A DNA stretch of 19,145 nt from positions 1 through 19,145 of the forward strand of contig CALHQV010000197.1 in NCBI GenBank assembly GCA_938038035.1, read 5' to 3'. Position numbers and translations under genes: made by a program. Source of the DNA: an uncultured Gemella sp. (GTDB lineage Bacteria; Bacillota; Bacilli; Staphylococcales; Gemellaceae). Shown here one piece after another: positions 1-7,519 of the stretch. Position 1 is the stretch's first letter. Each line of letters starts with the position of its first letter. Under the pieces are notes generated by a model. It was not told the origin of the DNA. It saw only the letters and a list, made by a program, of their open reading frames with translations, and searched no databases.

Positions 1-72
1 TTATACTTATCACTTTATTTTTTGTTACTATTATGCGAAAATATAGTAAAGTCTTTTAAAAGAGGTATTTTA

Positions 73-540
73 ATGAACATAGTAGAAAATAAAGAATTAT
101 TTATAAGTCAGGCGACTGCTTTGGTATCAGGTGAAGAAAATTTAGTTACTAATTTATCAAATCTTTCAGCTTTATACAAGGAGTACTTACCAAATACAAA
201 CTGGGTTGGTTTCTATTTATTAGATGAAGATAACAACAACTTAGTTTTAGGACCATTTCAAGGGAAAGTAGCTTGTACTCGTATACCATTTAATAAAGGT
301 GTATGTGGACACTGCTACACAACGCGAGAAACTATCTATGTTGAAGATGTACATAAGTTTCCAGGTCATATTGCATGCGATAGTGCCACTAATAGTGAAC
401 TAGTAGTTCCAATTATCCAAAATGATAAAGTTGTAGCATTACTAGATATAGATTCTATTGAATTCAATAGATTCTCTCAAGAAGAAGTTACAGCATTTAG
501 CGATGTTACAAAACGAGTTTTTGAAAAAGTAATTTTTTAA
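73..540 (+). CDS. msrC: Free methionine-R-sulfoxide reductase (GAF-domain fRMsr)
   Basis: This 155-residue cytosolic enzyme should reduce free L-methionine-R-sulfoxide to methionine with thioredoxin-type electron donors, as in the E. coli YebR/MsrC family. It is a single GAF domain. The family block GPFQGKVACTRIPF is followed by GVCGHC and FPGHIACDSATNSELVVP. Cys68, Cys78 and Cys102 have the same spacing (10 and 24 residues) as the three catalytic cysteines of E. coli fRMsr. An extra Cys81 makes a CGHC motif with Cys78. The start at 73 is preferred over upstream in-frame ATGs because AGAGGT lies six bases before it and the homologous region begins there. It is the only plus-strand gene, convergent with the ABC-F gene and separated from it by a shared terminator. 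Its promoter was not convincingly seen in the first 72 bases. Confidence 0.93.
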   Translation: MNIVENKELFISQATALVSGEENLVTNLSNLSALYKEYLPNTNWVGFYLLDEDNNNLVLGPFQGKVACTRIPFNKGVCGHCYTTRETIYVEDVHKFPGHIACDSATNSELVVPIIQNDKVVALLDIDSIEFNRFSQEEVTAFSDVTKRVFEKVIF

Positions 541-552
541 TAACAATACTAA

Positions 553-583
553 AAGGAGATATACCAAAACAGTATATCTCCTT
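553..583. terminator. Bidirectional intrinsic terminator between convergent genes
   Basis: A perfect 12-bp stem (553-564 with 572-583, AAGGAGATATAC and its complement) closes a 7-base loop. The plus-strand side is followed by CTTTTATT and the minus-strand side by TTTTAG, so it can end transcripts of both the sulfoxide reductase gene and the ABC-F gene, whose stop codons lie 12 bases before it and 6 bases after it. Confidence 0.85.
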
Positions 584-589
584 CTTTTA

Positions 590-2188
590 TTAGTCTATAA
601 TACCTTTGAATCTTAGGTAGTTTTCGTAATCCATCTCTTTGTTAATTGCACCTTCTGGTGTTAATTCAATTACTCTATTCGCTATTGTTTGAATAAACTC
701 ATAGTCATGAGAAGTGAAGAATACAGAACCTTTGAAAGCAATAATACCTTCATTGACCGCTGTAATAGATTCTAAGTCAAGGTGGTTTGTAGGCTCATCT
801 AAAAGAATAACGTTAGCTTTAGATAACATCATCTTAGATAACATACAACGCATTTTTTCTCCCCCTGATAATACGTGGGCACGTTTCAGTGCTTCTTCAC
901 CAGAGAATAACATTCTTCCTAAGAATGAACGTAAGTAAGCTTCACTTTCCTCTTCAGGAGAAGCATATTGACGAAGCCATTCAACTAATGAAAGTTTTAA
1001 CCCTTCAAAGTATTCAGAGTTATCTTTTGGCATGTAACTTCTAGAAGTTGTAATACCCCATTTAACTGTACCACTATCTGGTTCCATTTCACCAGCAAGA
1101 ATTTTTAGTAATGTAGTTTTAGCAACTTCATCCCCTAGTAAGATAACTTTATCATTAGGATTTACAGTGAAGCTTACATTACTTAATACTTCTTTACCTT
1201 CTACAGTTTTGCTTACACCTTCAACAATAAGTAAGTCATTTCCAATCTCACGATCTGGCGTGAAACGAACGTATGGATAACGACGGCTACTTGGTTTAAT
1301 ATCGTCAAGAGTAATTTTATCAAGCATTTTCTTTCTACTTGTTGCTTGTTTAGATTTAGAAGCATTCGCTGAGAAACGCGCGATAAATTCTTGTAGTTCT
1401 TTAATTTTTTCTTCTTTTTTCTTGTTGTTGTCTTCTGCCATTCTTCTAGCAAGTTGACTAGATTGATACCAGAAGTCATAGTTACCAACATAAAGTTGGA
1501 TTTTACCAAAGTCTAGATCACAAATGTGAGTACAAATATTATTTAAGAAGTGACGGTCGTGGCTGACTACGATAACAGTGTTCTCAAAGTTAATTAAGAA
1601 CTCTTCTAACCACTTAATCGCACTAATATCTAAACCGTTGGTAGGCTCATCCAGAAGAAGTACATCTGGGTTACCGAATAATGCTTGAGCTAAAAGAACT
1701 TTAACCTTAATAGCATTATCAAGTTCTCCCATTAGCATATCGTGAAACTCTACAGAAATTCCTAGACCTTCAAGAAGTTGTGCTGCGTCACTTTCAGCTG
1801 TCCAACCATCCATCTCTGCAAACTCACCTTCTAGTTCAGCGGCGATGATTCCATCTTCTTCAGTAAATGGATCTTTCATATAAATTTCATTTTTACGGTT
1901 CATAACATCCCAAAGACGTTCATGTCCCATCATTACGACATCGATAACTCTGTTTTCTTCGTATGCGAAGTGGTTTTGACGAAGTACAGCAAGACGTTCA
2001 CCTTTTCCTAAAGAAACATGACCTTGTTGTGAATCAATTTCACCAGATAATAATTTTAAAAATGTTGTTTTACCTGCTCCATTAGCACCGATTAAACCGT
2101 AGCAGTTACCATTTGTAAATTTTATATTTACATCTTCAAATAACTTTCTATCTGCAAAACGTAAACCTAAATTTGTTACTTGTAACAT
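590..2188 (-). CDS. ykpA: ABC-F family ATPase, YkpA/YbiT-like (ribosome-associated translation factor)
   Basis: This is a 532-residue protein with two ABC ATPase domains and no membrane segments, typical of ABC-F proteins that act at the ribosomal E site. Domain 1 has Walker A GANGAGKT (34-41), Walker B VLLLDE (176-181) and switch His210. The charged inter-domain linker is at about 240-315 (KKKEEKIKELQEF, SKSKQATSRKK). Domain 2 has LSGGE (440-444), Walker B VILLDE (460-465) and His494. Its Walker A is degenerate (GDEVAKTT, 352-359), which I recall as normal in the YkpA branch. The domain 1 signature is also degenerate (GELDNAIKVKVLL, 154-166). The start has AAGGAG nine bases upstream. It may have its own promoter or be read through from rbfA. 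The exact physiological role of YkpA-type proteins is unclear; antibiotic protection is not indicated by the sequence. Confidence 0.93.
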   Translation of the reverse strand: MLQVTNLGLRFADRKLFEDVNIKFTNGNCYGLIGANGAGKTTFLKLLSGEIDSQQGHVSLGKGERLAVLRQNHFAYEENRVIDVVMMGHERLWDVMNRKNEIYMKDPFTEEDGIIAAELEGEFAEMDGWTAESDAAQLLEGLGISVEFHDMLMGELDNAIKVKVLLAQALFGNPDVLLLDEPTNGLDISAIKWLEEFLINFENTVIVVSHDRHFLNNICTHICDLDFGKIQLYVGNYDFWYQSSQLARRMAEDNNKKKEEKIKELQEFIARFSANASKSKQATSRKKMLDKITLDDIKPSSRRYPYVRFTPDREIGNDLLIVEGVSKTVEGKEVLSNVSFTVNPNDKVILLGDEVAKTTLLKILAGEMEPDSGTVKWGITTSRSYMPKDNSEYFEGLKLSLVEWLRQYASPEEESEAYLRSFLGRMLFSGEEALKRAHVLSGGEKMRCMLSKMMLSKANVILLDEPTNHLDLESITAVNEGIIAFKGSVFFTSHDYEFIQTIANRVIELTPEGAINKEMDYENYLRFKGIID

Positions 2189-2271
2189 TATTTTCTCCTT
2201 TAATTCTATAATTCTATAAAACTCTGTATATTACTTTATACTTAAACAATTAGTTAACATAGTTAATGACC

Positions 2272-2326
2272 GGGGATGATTCAAATATCGTGATTTCAAA
2301 AAAAATCAATATAGTCGAGTCAGCCC
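2272..2326 (+). repeat. Imperfect palindromic element, copy A
   Basis: This is a two-tier imperfect hairpin: GGG and TGATTC at the left pair with GAGTCA and CCC at the right (one G-T pair), with an inner stem TGATTT/AAATCA around a short A-rich loop. Read on this strand it aligns with the reverse complement of the element at 2360-2414, starting GGGGA, sharing GTGATTTC in the middle and AGTCG with TCA at the end. It is non-coding and lies between the ABC-F gene start and the end of rbfA. Confidence 0.6.
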
Positions 2327-2359
2327 ATTAAATACATTTTAAAATTCAATTAACCATAT

Positions 2360-2414
2360 TGAGGCGACTTAATCAATGTGAAATTAAGAAATCACAATAA
2401 TTAAGTCGCTCCCC
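2360..2414 (-). repeat. Imperfect palindromic element, copy B (inverted relative to copy A)
   Basis: An outer 10-bp stem (2364-2373 with 2400-2409, GCGACTTAAT and its complement) carries an inner 5-bp stem TGTGA/TCACA (2377-2381 with 2392-2396). On the minus strand it begins GGGGAGCGAC and matches copy A in order and spacing of its conserved blocks. It sits 9 bases after the rbfA stop codon, where a terminator would be expected, but no T-run follows it in either direction, so a plain intrinsic terminator is not supported. Confidence 0.65.
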
Positions 2415-2422
2415 TATTCTAA

Positions 2423-2782
2423 TTATTCTTCGTCTTTTTCTTTTTTACTAACACTAGCGATTAAACTTTCAATGTGTAAAGCATACTCAGCTGTAGTGTC
2501 ATATTGAAAAATAAGTTCCGGAAATTTTCTAATTTTAATTTTCTTAGCAACTTCACTTTTTACGAAACCTTTAATTTTCTTAAATGCTTCTTTTGTTTTT
2601 TCTTTTTCACGTTCTCCACCTAAAACAGTGTAGAAAACTTTTGCTTGAGAATAATCTCCTGTCAAAGCAACTTCTGTTACAGTAACAAATCCTAAATCAT
2701 GATTCTTAACTTTTGTAGCTAATACGTATGTAATCTCTTTTTTAATTTGTTCTGCAAGTCTGTTAACTCTTAGTTCTGACAT
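2423..2782 (-). CDS. rbfA: Ribosome-binding factor A
   Basis: RbfA (119 residues) binds the 30S subunit and helps mature the 5' end region of 16S rRNA, important in cold conditions. The single KH-like fold is recognisable from the opening RVNRLAEQIKKEI, the central FVTVTEVALTGDYSQAKVFY and the C-terminal RKFPELIFQYD. Length is normal for Bacilli. AGGAGG lies nine bases before the ATG. It is the last gene of the rimP-nusA-ylxR-ylxQ-infB-rbfA operon, 12 bases after infB, and is followed by a palindromic repeat pair instead of a clear terminator. Confidence 0.96.
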   Translation of the reverse strand: MSELRVNRLAEQIKKEITYVLATKVKNHDLGFVTVTEVALTGDYSQAKVFYTVLGGEREKEKTKEAFKKIKGFVKSEVAKKIKIRKFPELIFQYDTTAEYALHIESLIASVSKKEKDEE

Positions 2783-2794
2783 AAAGTTTGCCTC

Positions 2795-4849
2795 CTATTT
2801 TTTTACTTCTTCCATGATGTATACTTCGAAGACATCTCCTTCTTTAATATCATTGAAGTTTTCAACAGTCATACCACATTCATAACCACTTTGTACTTCT
2901 TTAACATCATCTTTAAATCTTCTTAATGTATCAATTTCACCTTCGTAAATTACTACACTATCACGAATTACACGTACTTTACCGTCACGCGATACTTTAC
3001 CTTCAGTTACATAAGCTCCAGCAATTGTACCAATTTTAGATACTTTATACACTTGACGTACTTCTGCAAGACCTATAACTTTTTCTACGAATTCTGGGTC
3101 TAATAATCCTGTCATCGCAGCTTCAATTTCTTCAATAACTTTATAAATAATGCTGTGTAGACGAATATCTACTTGCTCAGTTTGAGCCATTTGTTTAGCA
3201 TTATTATCAGGACGCACATTAAATCCAATTACTACAGCGTTAGATGCTACTGCTAAAGTAATATCAGATTCGTTAATCGCACCAACACCAGTATGAATAA
3301 TACGTACATTAACACCTTCAACATCGATTTTAGCTAATGACATAGCTAAAGCTTCAACAGAACCTTGTACGTCTGCTTTAATAATAATGTTAAGGTCTTT
3401 CATCTCACCTTGTTTCATTTGCTCGAATAATGTATCTAATGATACAGCTGAATTTGCTTGACGAGTAGTTTCAATGTATTGTTGTTGACGTTTTTCCCCG
3501 ATTTGACGAGCTGTTTTTTCATCACCGAATACTACGAAACGATCTCCAGCGTTAGGAACATCTTGTAACCCTGTAATCTCAACTGGTGTAGATGGTTTAG
3601 CAGTTTGGATATTTTTGCTACGATCGTTAATCATCGCACGGACACGACCAAATGTGTTACCTACTACAAGTGGATCTCCAACATTCAAGCTACCATTTTG
3701 TACTAATAATGTTGCTACTGCTCCACGACCTTTATCAAGTTTAGCCTCAATAACTGTACCTAAAGCAAGACGATTTGGATTAGCTTTTAATTCTTGCATT
3801 TCAGTTACTAATAAGATATTTTCTAATAACTCATCAATACCTTCACCTTTAAGAGCTGAGATTGGTACAAAGATTGTATCTCCTCCCCACTCTTCTGAGA
3901 TTAGTCCGTATTCTACTAACTCATTCATAACTCTATCTGGGTTTGCTTGTGGTTTATCCATTTTATTAACCGCAACGATAATTGGTACTTCAGCTGCTTT
4001 AGCGTGGTTAATAGCTTCGATTGTTTGAGGCATTACACCATCATCAGCTGCAACTACTAAGATAGTTACGTCAGTGATTTTAGCTCCACGTGCACGCATT
4101 GTAGTGAAGGCTGCGTGTCCTGGTGTATCTAAGAATGTAATCTTTTTATCTTTTGCACGTACTTGGTAAGCACCAATATGTTGTGTAATCCCACCTGCTT
4201 CTCCAGCTGTTACTCGTGAATTTCTAATAGTATCTAGTAATGTAGTTTTACCGTGGTCAACGTGTCCCATAATAGTTACGATTGGAGCACGCTCTTTAAG
4301 ATCTTTTTCAGCATCTTCAACTTCGAAGTAAAGATCTAAGTCTTCTTTATTAATTTCAACTTCTTCTTGGATTTCTTTACCGTAATCCATAGCGATTAAC
4401 TCGATTTGCTCTAAAGTAAGAGACTGGTTAATATTCGCCATAATTTTAAGTTCCATAAATAATTTTTTAATAAGTTCAGTCGAACCTATATTTAGAACTT
4501 CTGATAACTCACCAACAGTCATTCCATCTTTAACTAAAATAGTATCTTCTGAAATTGTTTCTTCTGATGGAGCTTCAATAATTGCTGGTTGTTGTTTTTG
4601 AGTTTTTCTGTTTTTCTCTTTTTTAATTTTTTTCTTTTTATTTTTCTTACCTTCATTATTTGAAGATTGATCGTTTTGTATCGCTTTTTCTTGTTTTTTG
4701 AAAACACTATCTAGCTTAGCTAACCCCTCTTCTGTTAACATTGACATGTGATTAGATACTTCAATATTAGCATCTTTTAAAACTGTAATAAGGTCTTTTG
4801 ATTGTTTTCCTACTTCTTTAGCGTACTCATAAATTCTGACTTTTTTCAT
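2795..4849 (-). CDS. infB: Translation initiation factor IF-2
   Basis: IF-2 is the GTPase that brings fMet-tRNA to the 30S subunit and promotes subunit joining. This 684-residue form has an N-terminal IF2_N domain (about 1-50), a lysine-rich linker (about 65-90), a second IF2_N domain (about 105-160), then the G domain with G1 GHVDHGKT (195-202), G3 DTPGH (241-245), G4 NKMD (295-298) and G5 SAL (331-333). The C-terminal half carries domains II, III and the fMet-tRNA-binding domain IV. The linker is short, as in other Gram-positive cocci. The ATG overlaps the ylxQ stop by one base (TAATG) and has AAGGAGG upstream inside ylxQ, so translational coupling is likely. Confidence 0.98.
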   Translation of the reverse strand: MKKVRIYEYAKEVGKQSKDLITVLKDANIEVSNHMSMLTEEGLAKLDSVFKKQEKAIQNDQSSNNEGKKNKKKKIKKEKNRKTQKQQPAIIEAPSEETISEDTILVKDGMTVGELSEVLNIGSTELIKKLFMELKIMANINQSLTLEQIELIAMDYGKEIQEEVEINKEDLDLYFEVEDAEKDLKERAPIVTIMGHVDHGKTTLLDTIRNSRVTAGEAGGITQHIGAYQVRAKDKKITFLDTPGHAAFTTMRARGAKITDVTILVVAADDGVMPQTIEAINHAKAAEVPIIVAVNKMDKPQANPDRVMNELVEYGLISEEWGGDTIFVPISALKGEGIDELLENILLVTEMQELKANPNRLALGTVIEAKLDKGRGAVATLLVQNGSLNVGDPLVVGNTFGRVRAMINDRSKNIQTAKPSTPVEITGLQDVPNAGDRFVVFGDEKTARQIGEKRQQQYIETTRQANSAVSLDTLFEQMKQGEMKDLNIIIKADVQGSVEALAMSLAKIDVEGVNVRIIHTGVGAINESDITLAVASNAVVIGFNVRPDNNAKQMAQTEQVDIRLHSIIYKVIEEIEAAMTGLLDPEFVEKVIGLAEVRQVYKVSKIGTIAGAYVTEGKVSRDGKVRVIRDSVVIYEGEIDTLRRFKDDVKEVQSGYECGMTVENFNDIKEGDVFEVYIMEEVKK

Positions 4850-5160
4850 TACTGTTTTCCTCCTTCTTCTAATAATTGTTTGAATTTTTTTATAAATCCA
4901 TCATCAGTTATTCCTACAGCAACACGATTATCTCTTCCAATCGCAATACTTATATTTTCAATCGTAGAAAATTCGATACATTTTACATTGTAGAAATTAG
5001 CCTTGTCTGTTAATTTCTTTTTCGTATTGATACCGCAATCTTCTGCAATAACTAACAATTTGATTTTATTATTTTTTAAATTTTTTGTGATTAAATCTTC
5101 ACCTGTAATAAGTTTACCTGCTCTTTGCATTAAACCTAATAAATTATATGCTTTTATCAT
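4849..5160 (-). CDS. ylxQ: L7Ae-family ribosomal/RNA-binding protein YlxQ
   Basis: This small 103-residue protein of the L7Ae/L30e/S12e/Gadd45 fold is predicted to bind kink-turn RNA. The opening NLLGLMQRAGKLITGED and the central KLLVIAEDCGINTKKKL match the family of the YlxQ/RplGA proteins always found between ylxR and infB. The ATG overlaps the ylxR stop by one base (TAATG) and has no good Shine-Dalgarno sequence of its own, so translation probably depends on ribosomes finishing ylxR. Its cellular role remains poorly defined; it is dispensable in B. subtilis as far as I recall. Confidence 0.93.
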   Translation of the reverse strand: MIKAYNLLGLMQRAGKLITGEDLITKNLKNNKIKLLVIAEDCGINTKKKLTDKANFYNVKCIEFSTIENISIAIGRDNRVAVGITDDGFIKKFKQLLEEGGKQ

Positions 5161-5447
5161 TATTTTTGTGGAATTGACTTTCTATAGATTAATCTAATTA
5201 CCTCATTATAGATAGGCTCCATAACTTCTGGTGATGCAGAGAAAAACTTCTCTAATTGTTTCTTTTCTTGTGCAGCTTTAATAACTTCTAAATCTGCTAC
5301 TACATAAGCTCCACGTCCTGCTTTTTTACCAGTAGGATCTACAGAAATTTCTCCTTCTTTGTTCTTAACGATTCTTAATAAATCTTTTTTAGCGAACATT
5401 TCATTTGTTAATATACATTTTCTTGTTGGTATTTTTCTTTTTTTCAC
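5160..5447 (-). CDS. ylxR: YlxR family RNA-binding protein (RnpM)
   Basis: This 95-residue basic protein of the YlxR (DUF448) family has recently been described in B. subtilis as a modulator of RNase P. The family signatures RKCI, GRGAYV and the basic N-terminus (MKKRKIPTRK) are visible. The start is set at the GTG at 5445-5447, which has GAGGTG seven bases before it. A more upstream in-frame GTG overlaps that binding site itself and is unlikely. It lies 13 bases after nusA and overlaps ylxQ by one base at its end, in the conserved nusA operon. Confidence 0.92.
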   Translation of the reverse strand: MKKRKIPTRKCILTNEMFAKKDLLRIVKNKEGEISVDPTGKKAGRGAYVVADLEVIKAAQEKKQLEKFFSASPEVMEPIYNEVIRLIYRKSIPQK

Positions 5448-5460
5448 AAACAACACCTCA

Positions 5461-6492
5461 CTATTCTGCAGCTTTTATGTCGATTTTCCAACCTGTTAAT
5501 TTAGCAGCTAGACGAACGTTTTGTCCTTTTTTACCAATTGCTAGAGAAAGTTGGTCATCTTTAACTTTAACATTCGCAATTTTTTCTTCTTCATCTATAT
5601 TGATTTCTTCTACTTTAGCAGGAGCTAATGCATTTGTAATAAATTTAACCGGATCAGCATCCCAAGTAATGATATCAATTTTTTCACCGTTTAATTCTTC
5701 TACAATACGGTTAACACGTTCCCCTTTGTTACCAACACAAGCACCTACAGGATCAATGTTTTTATCTTCAGCAAACACTGCTAGTTTAGTTCTCTCACCA
5801 GCTTCACGTGATACACTCTTAATTTCTACAGTTCCACTGTAAATTTCTGGAACTTCAATTTCGAATAATCTTCTGATAAATTCAGGGTGTGATCTTGAAG
5901 CTAATACGTGTGGTTTACTTCCACGAGTTGGATTATCAACTTTCGCGATGTAAACTTTAATTGGAGTTTGTGGAACGTAAGTTTCACCTTTAACTCTTTC
6001 ATTTTCACCTAAAATCGCTTCAATCTTTCCTAATTTAACATAAACATATCTAGAATCAATTCTATCTATTGTACCTGAAAGAATTTCACCTTCATGTTCG
6101 ATATATTCTTTATAAAGGATTTCTTTTTCAGCTTCACGAAGTCTTTGTAATAAAGCTTGCTTAGCAGCTTGCGCTCCAACACGTCCAAAGTCACTTGGTA
6201 AATCAACTACTTCATAAATATCTCCAACTTCATATGCTGGATTAATTTTTAATGCATCTTCAAGAGCAAATTCAATTCTATCATCGTAAACTTCTTCAAC
6301 AACATCTTTTCTAATGATAAATTTGTAATCACCAGTTGTTCTATTAAAATCTACTCTTACGTTTTTTGCAGCGTTAAAATTCTTTTTATAAGCTGATAGT
6401 AAAGCTAATTCAATAGCTTCTACTAGAATATCTTCTGCAATCCCTTTTTCTTGTTCAATTAATTTTATAGCTTTAAGCAAATCCTTGCTCAT
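5461..6492 (-). CDS. nusA: Transcription termination/antitermination factor NusA
   Basis: NusA binds RNA polymerase and nascent RNA and controls pausing, intrinsic termination and antitermination of rRNA operons. The 343-residue protein has the N-terminal polymerase-binding domain (1-125), an S1 domain (about 133-200) and two KH domains with GNKG (254-257) and GKKG (320-323). It ends right after KH2, so the C-terminal acidic repeats of E. coli NusA are absent, as is usual in Bacillota. AAGGAG lies upstream of the ATG. It follows rimP by 20 bases and is co-transcribed with the downstream translation genes. Confidence 0.97.
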   Translation of the reverse strand: MSKDLLKAIKLIEQEKGIAEDILVEAIELALLSAYKKNFNAAKNVRVDFNRTTGDYKFIIRKDVVEEVYDDRIEFALEDALKINPAYEVGDIYEVVDLPSDFGRVGAQAAKQALLQRLREAEKEILYKEYIEHEGEILSGTIDRIDSRYVYVKLGKIEAILGENERVKGETYVPQTPIKVYIAKVDNPTRGSKPHVLASRSHPEFIRRLFEIEVPEIYSGTVEIKSVSREAGERTKLAVFAEDKNIDPVGACVGNKGERVNRIVEELNGEKIDIITWDADPVKFITNALAPAKVEEINIDEEEKIANVKVKDDQLSLAIGKKGQNVRLAAKLTGWKIDIKAAE

Positions 6493-6512
6493 CTTTCTTT
6501 CTCCTTTAATAA

Positions 6513-6977
6513 TTAAAATTTAACAGCTAATCTAATTTTAGCGATTTTACTATAGTTAATTGTTGATTTTTTAACTCTCGCTTTATCTTTGTATTCTACA
6601 GTAATTTCTTCGCCTTCAACGGCTAAGATATCACCATAGAATTCTTTTTGATTATCAATTTTCTCATATGTTTTAATATAAACATGTTTCCCGACAGAAT
6701 TAGTTACTTCTTCTAAGTCTCTTAAATCTCTTTCGATTCCTGGAGAAGAAACTTCTAAGTAGTATTTATCACTAATGAAATCTTCTTTATCAAGTTCTTC
6801 AGCTAGTTTTTCACTTAATAATACACAATCATCAAGTGTAAGACCACCATCTTTATCGAAGTAAATACGTAAGAAATACTCAGTTCCTTCTTTTACGTAT
6901 TCTACATCATAAAGAGAAAATTCCGTATTTTCTGCTTGTTTTGTTGCTATTTCTTTAACTTTTTCTACAATACTCAT
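6513..6977 (-). CDS. rimP: Ribosome maturation factor RimP
   Basis: RimP (154 residues) is needed for 30S subunit assembly, especially around ribosomal protein S12. The family core is seen in LYDVEYVKEGTEYFLRIYFDKDGG and DKYYLEVSSPGIERDL. The chosen ATG (6975-6977, protein MSIVEK) is nine bases after AAAGAGGTG. An in-frame GTG nine bases further upstream lies within that ribosome binding site and is rejected as start. It is the first gene of the nusA-infB operon, with a strong promoter about 100 bases upstream at 7076-7104. Confidence 0.94.
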   Translation of the reverse strand: MSIVEKVKEIATKQAENTEFSLYDVEYVKEGTEYFLRIYFDKDGGLTLDDCVLLSEKLAEELDKEDFISDKYYLEVSSPGIERDLRDLEEVTNSVGKHVYIKTYEKIDNQKEFYGDILAVEGEEITVEYKDKARVKKSTINYSKIAKIRLAVKF

Positions 6978-7075
6978 ACAGTACACCTCTTTCTTAAGTT
7001 TTTATTGCAATATAAAAGAGCGGAGAACCTTTCAAAATTCACCACCCTTTCGGTAATTTATTTCAATGTATGTAC

Positions 7076-7104
7076 ATTATATCACATGATTACAAATAAA
7101 TCAA
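7076..7104 (-). promoter_or_regulatory. SigA-type promoter for the rimP-nusA-infB-rbfA operon
   Basis: On the minus strand, TTGATT (7099-7104), a 17-base spacer and TATAAT (7076-7081) with a TG one base before the -10 box form an extended -10 promoter. The expected RNA start near 7070 gives a leader of about 90 bases before rimP. Confidence 0.75.
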
Positions 7105-7111
7105 ATGATAA

Positions 7112-7495
7112 CTACATTTTTGTACGAATTACTTCGATTTTGTATCCGTCTGGATCTTTAATGAAGTAGTATCCTGGCGGGAATCCTGGTAAACCTTTAA
7201 GCTCTGTTACGTCATATCCTGCCGCTTTGTGTTTTTCGTATAGCCCTTCTAAATCTTCTACAGAAATAGCTATGTGCCCATATCCATCTCCAAGTTCATA
7301 TGCACCATGATCGTAGTTATAAGTTAATTCTAACTCATAGTTTGAACCCGGTAAAGTTAAGTATACTAATGTGAACTTGTACTCAGGAAAATCTCTTTCA
7401 CGACTTACTACAAAGTCAAATGCTTCAGTATAAAATTTAACTGATTTTTTTAAATCTGCTACACGGTAGCAAGTGTGTGCCATTGTTTGTACCAT
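7112..7495 (-). CDS. gloA: Lactoylglutathione lyase / glyoxalase I family protein
   Basis: This 127-residue vicinal-oxygen-chelate protein is predicted to isomerise the hemithioacetal of methylglyoxal and a low-molecular-weight thiol. The metal ligands of glyoxalase I are all present: His7 (MAHTCYRV), Glu56 (ELELTYN), His74 (GYGHIAI) and Glu121 (YKIEVI), close to the Ni-binding set of E. coli GloA. The length is that of the single-domain, nickel-type enzyme. The start is the ATG at 7493-7495, five bases after AGGTGG; a GTG three codons upstream overlaps that site. It follows degV by 24 bases and is probably in the same transcript. The thiol used (glutathione, bacillithiol or another) cannot be told from the sequence. 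Confidence 0.88.
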   Translation of the reverse strand: MVQTMAHTCYRVADLKKSVKFYTEAFDFVVSRERDFPEYKFTLVYLTLPGSNYELELTYNYDHGAYELGDGYGHIAISVEDLEGLYEKHKAAGYDVTELKGLPGFPPGYYFIKDPDGYKIEVIRTKM

Positions 7496-7519
7496 AATTT
7501 CCACCTCTTAAATTTTTTA

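Noticed and set aside
1..72. Promoter for the sulfoxide reductase gene (TTGTTA at 22-27, TATAGT at 42-47)
   Set aside because: The spacing is only 14 bases, too short for a normal sigma-A promoter; the true promoter may be outside the window.
1051..1059. Degenerate second Walker A (GDEVAKTT, residues 352-359; the whole stretch around 1110-1135) in the ABC-F protein as a sign of a broken gene
   Set aside because: The reading frame is intact and, from memory, YkpA-branch proteins share a similarly altered second Walker A, so this is a family trait and not decay.
1213..1509. Minus-strand 98-codon frame inside the ABC-F gene, in a shifted frame
   Set aside because: It is an out-of-frame shadow over the linker-coding region; the ABC-F protein is continuous and conserved across it.
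3615..4028. Plus-strand open frame of 137 codons inside infB, and similar frames opposite nusA, plsY, pheS and ptsI
   Set aside because: They lie entirely opposite well-conserved genes, have no ribosome binding site in sensible position and encode low-complexity sequences typical of antisense frames.
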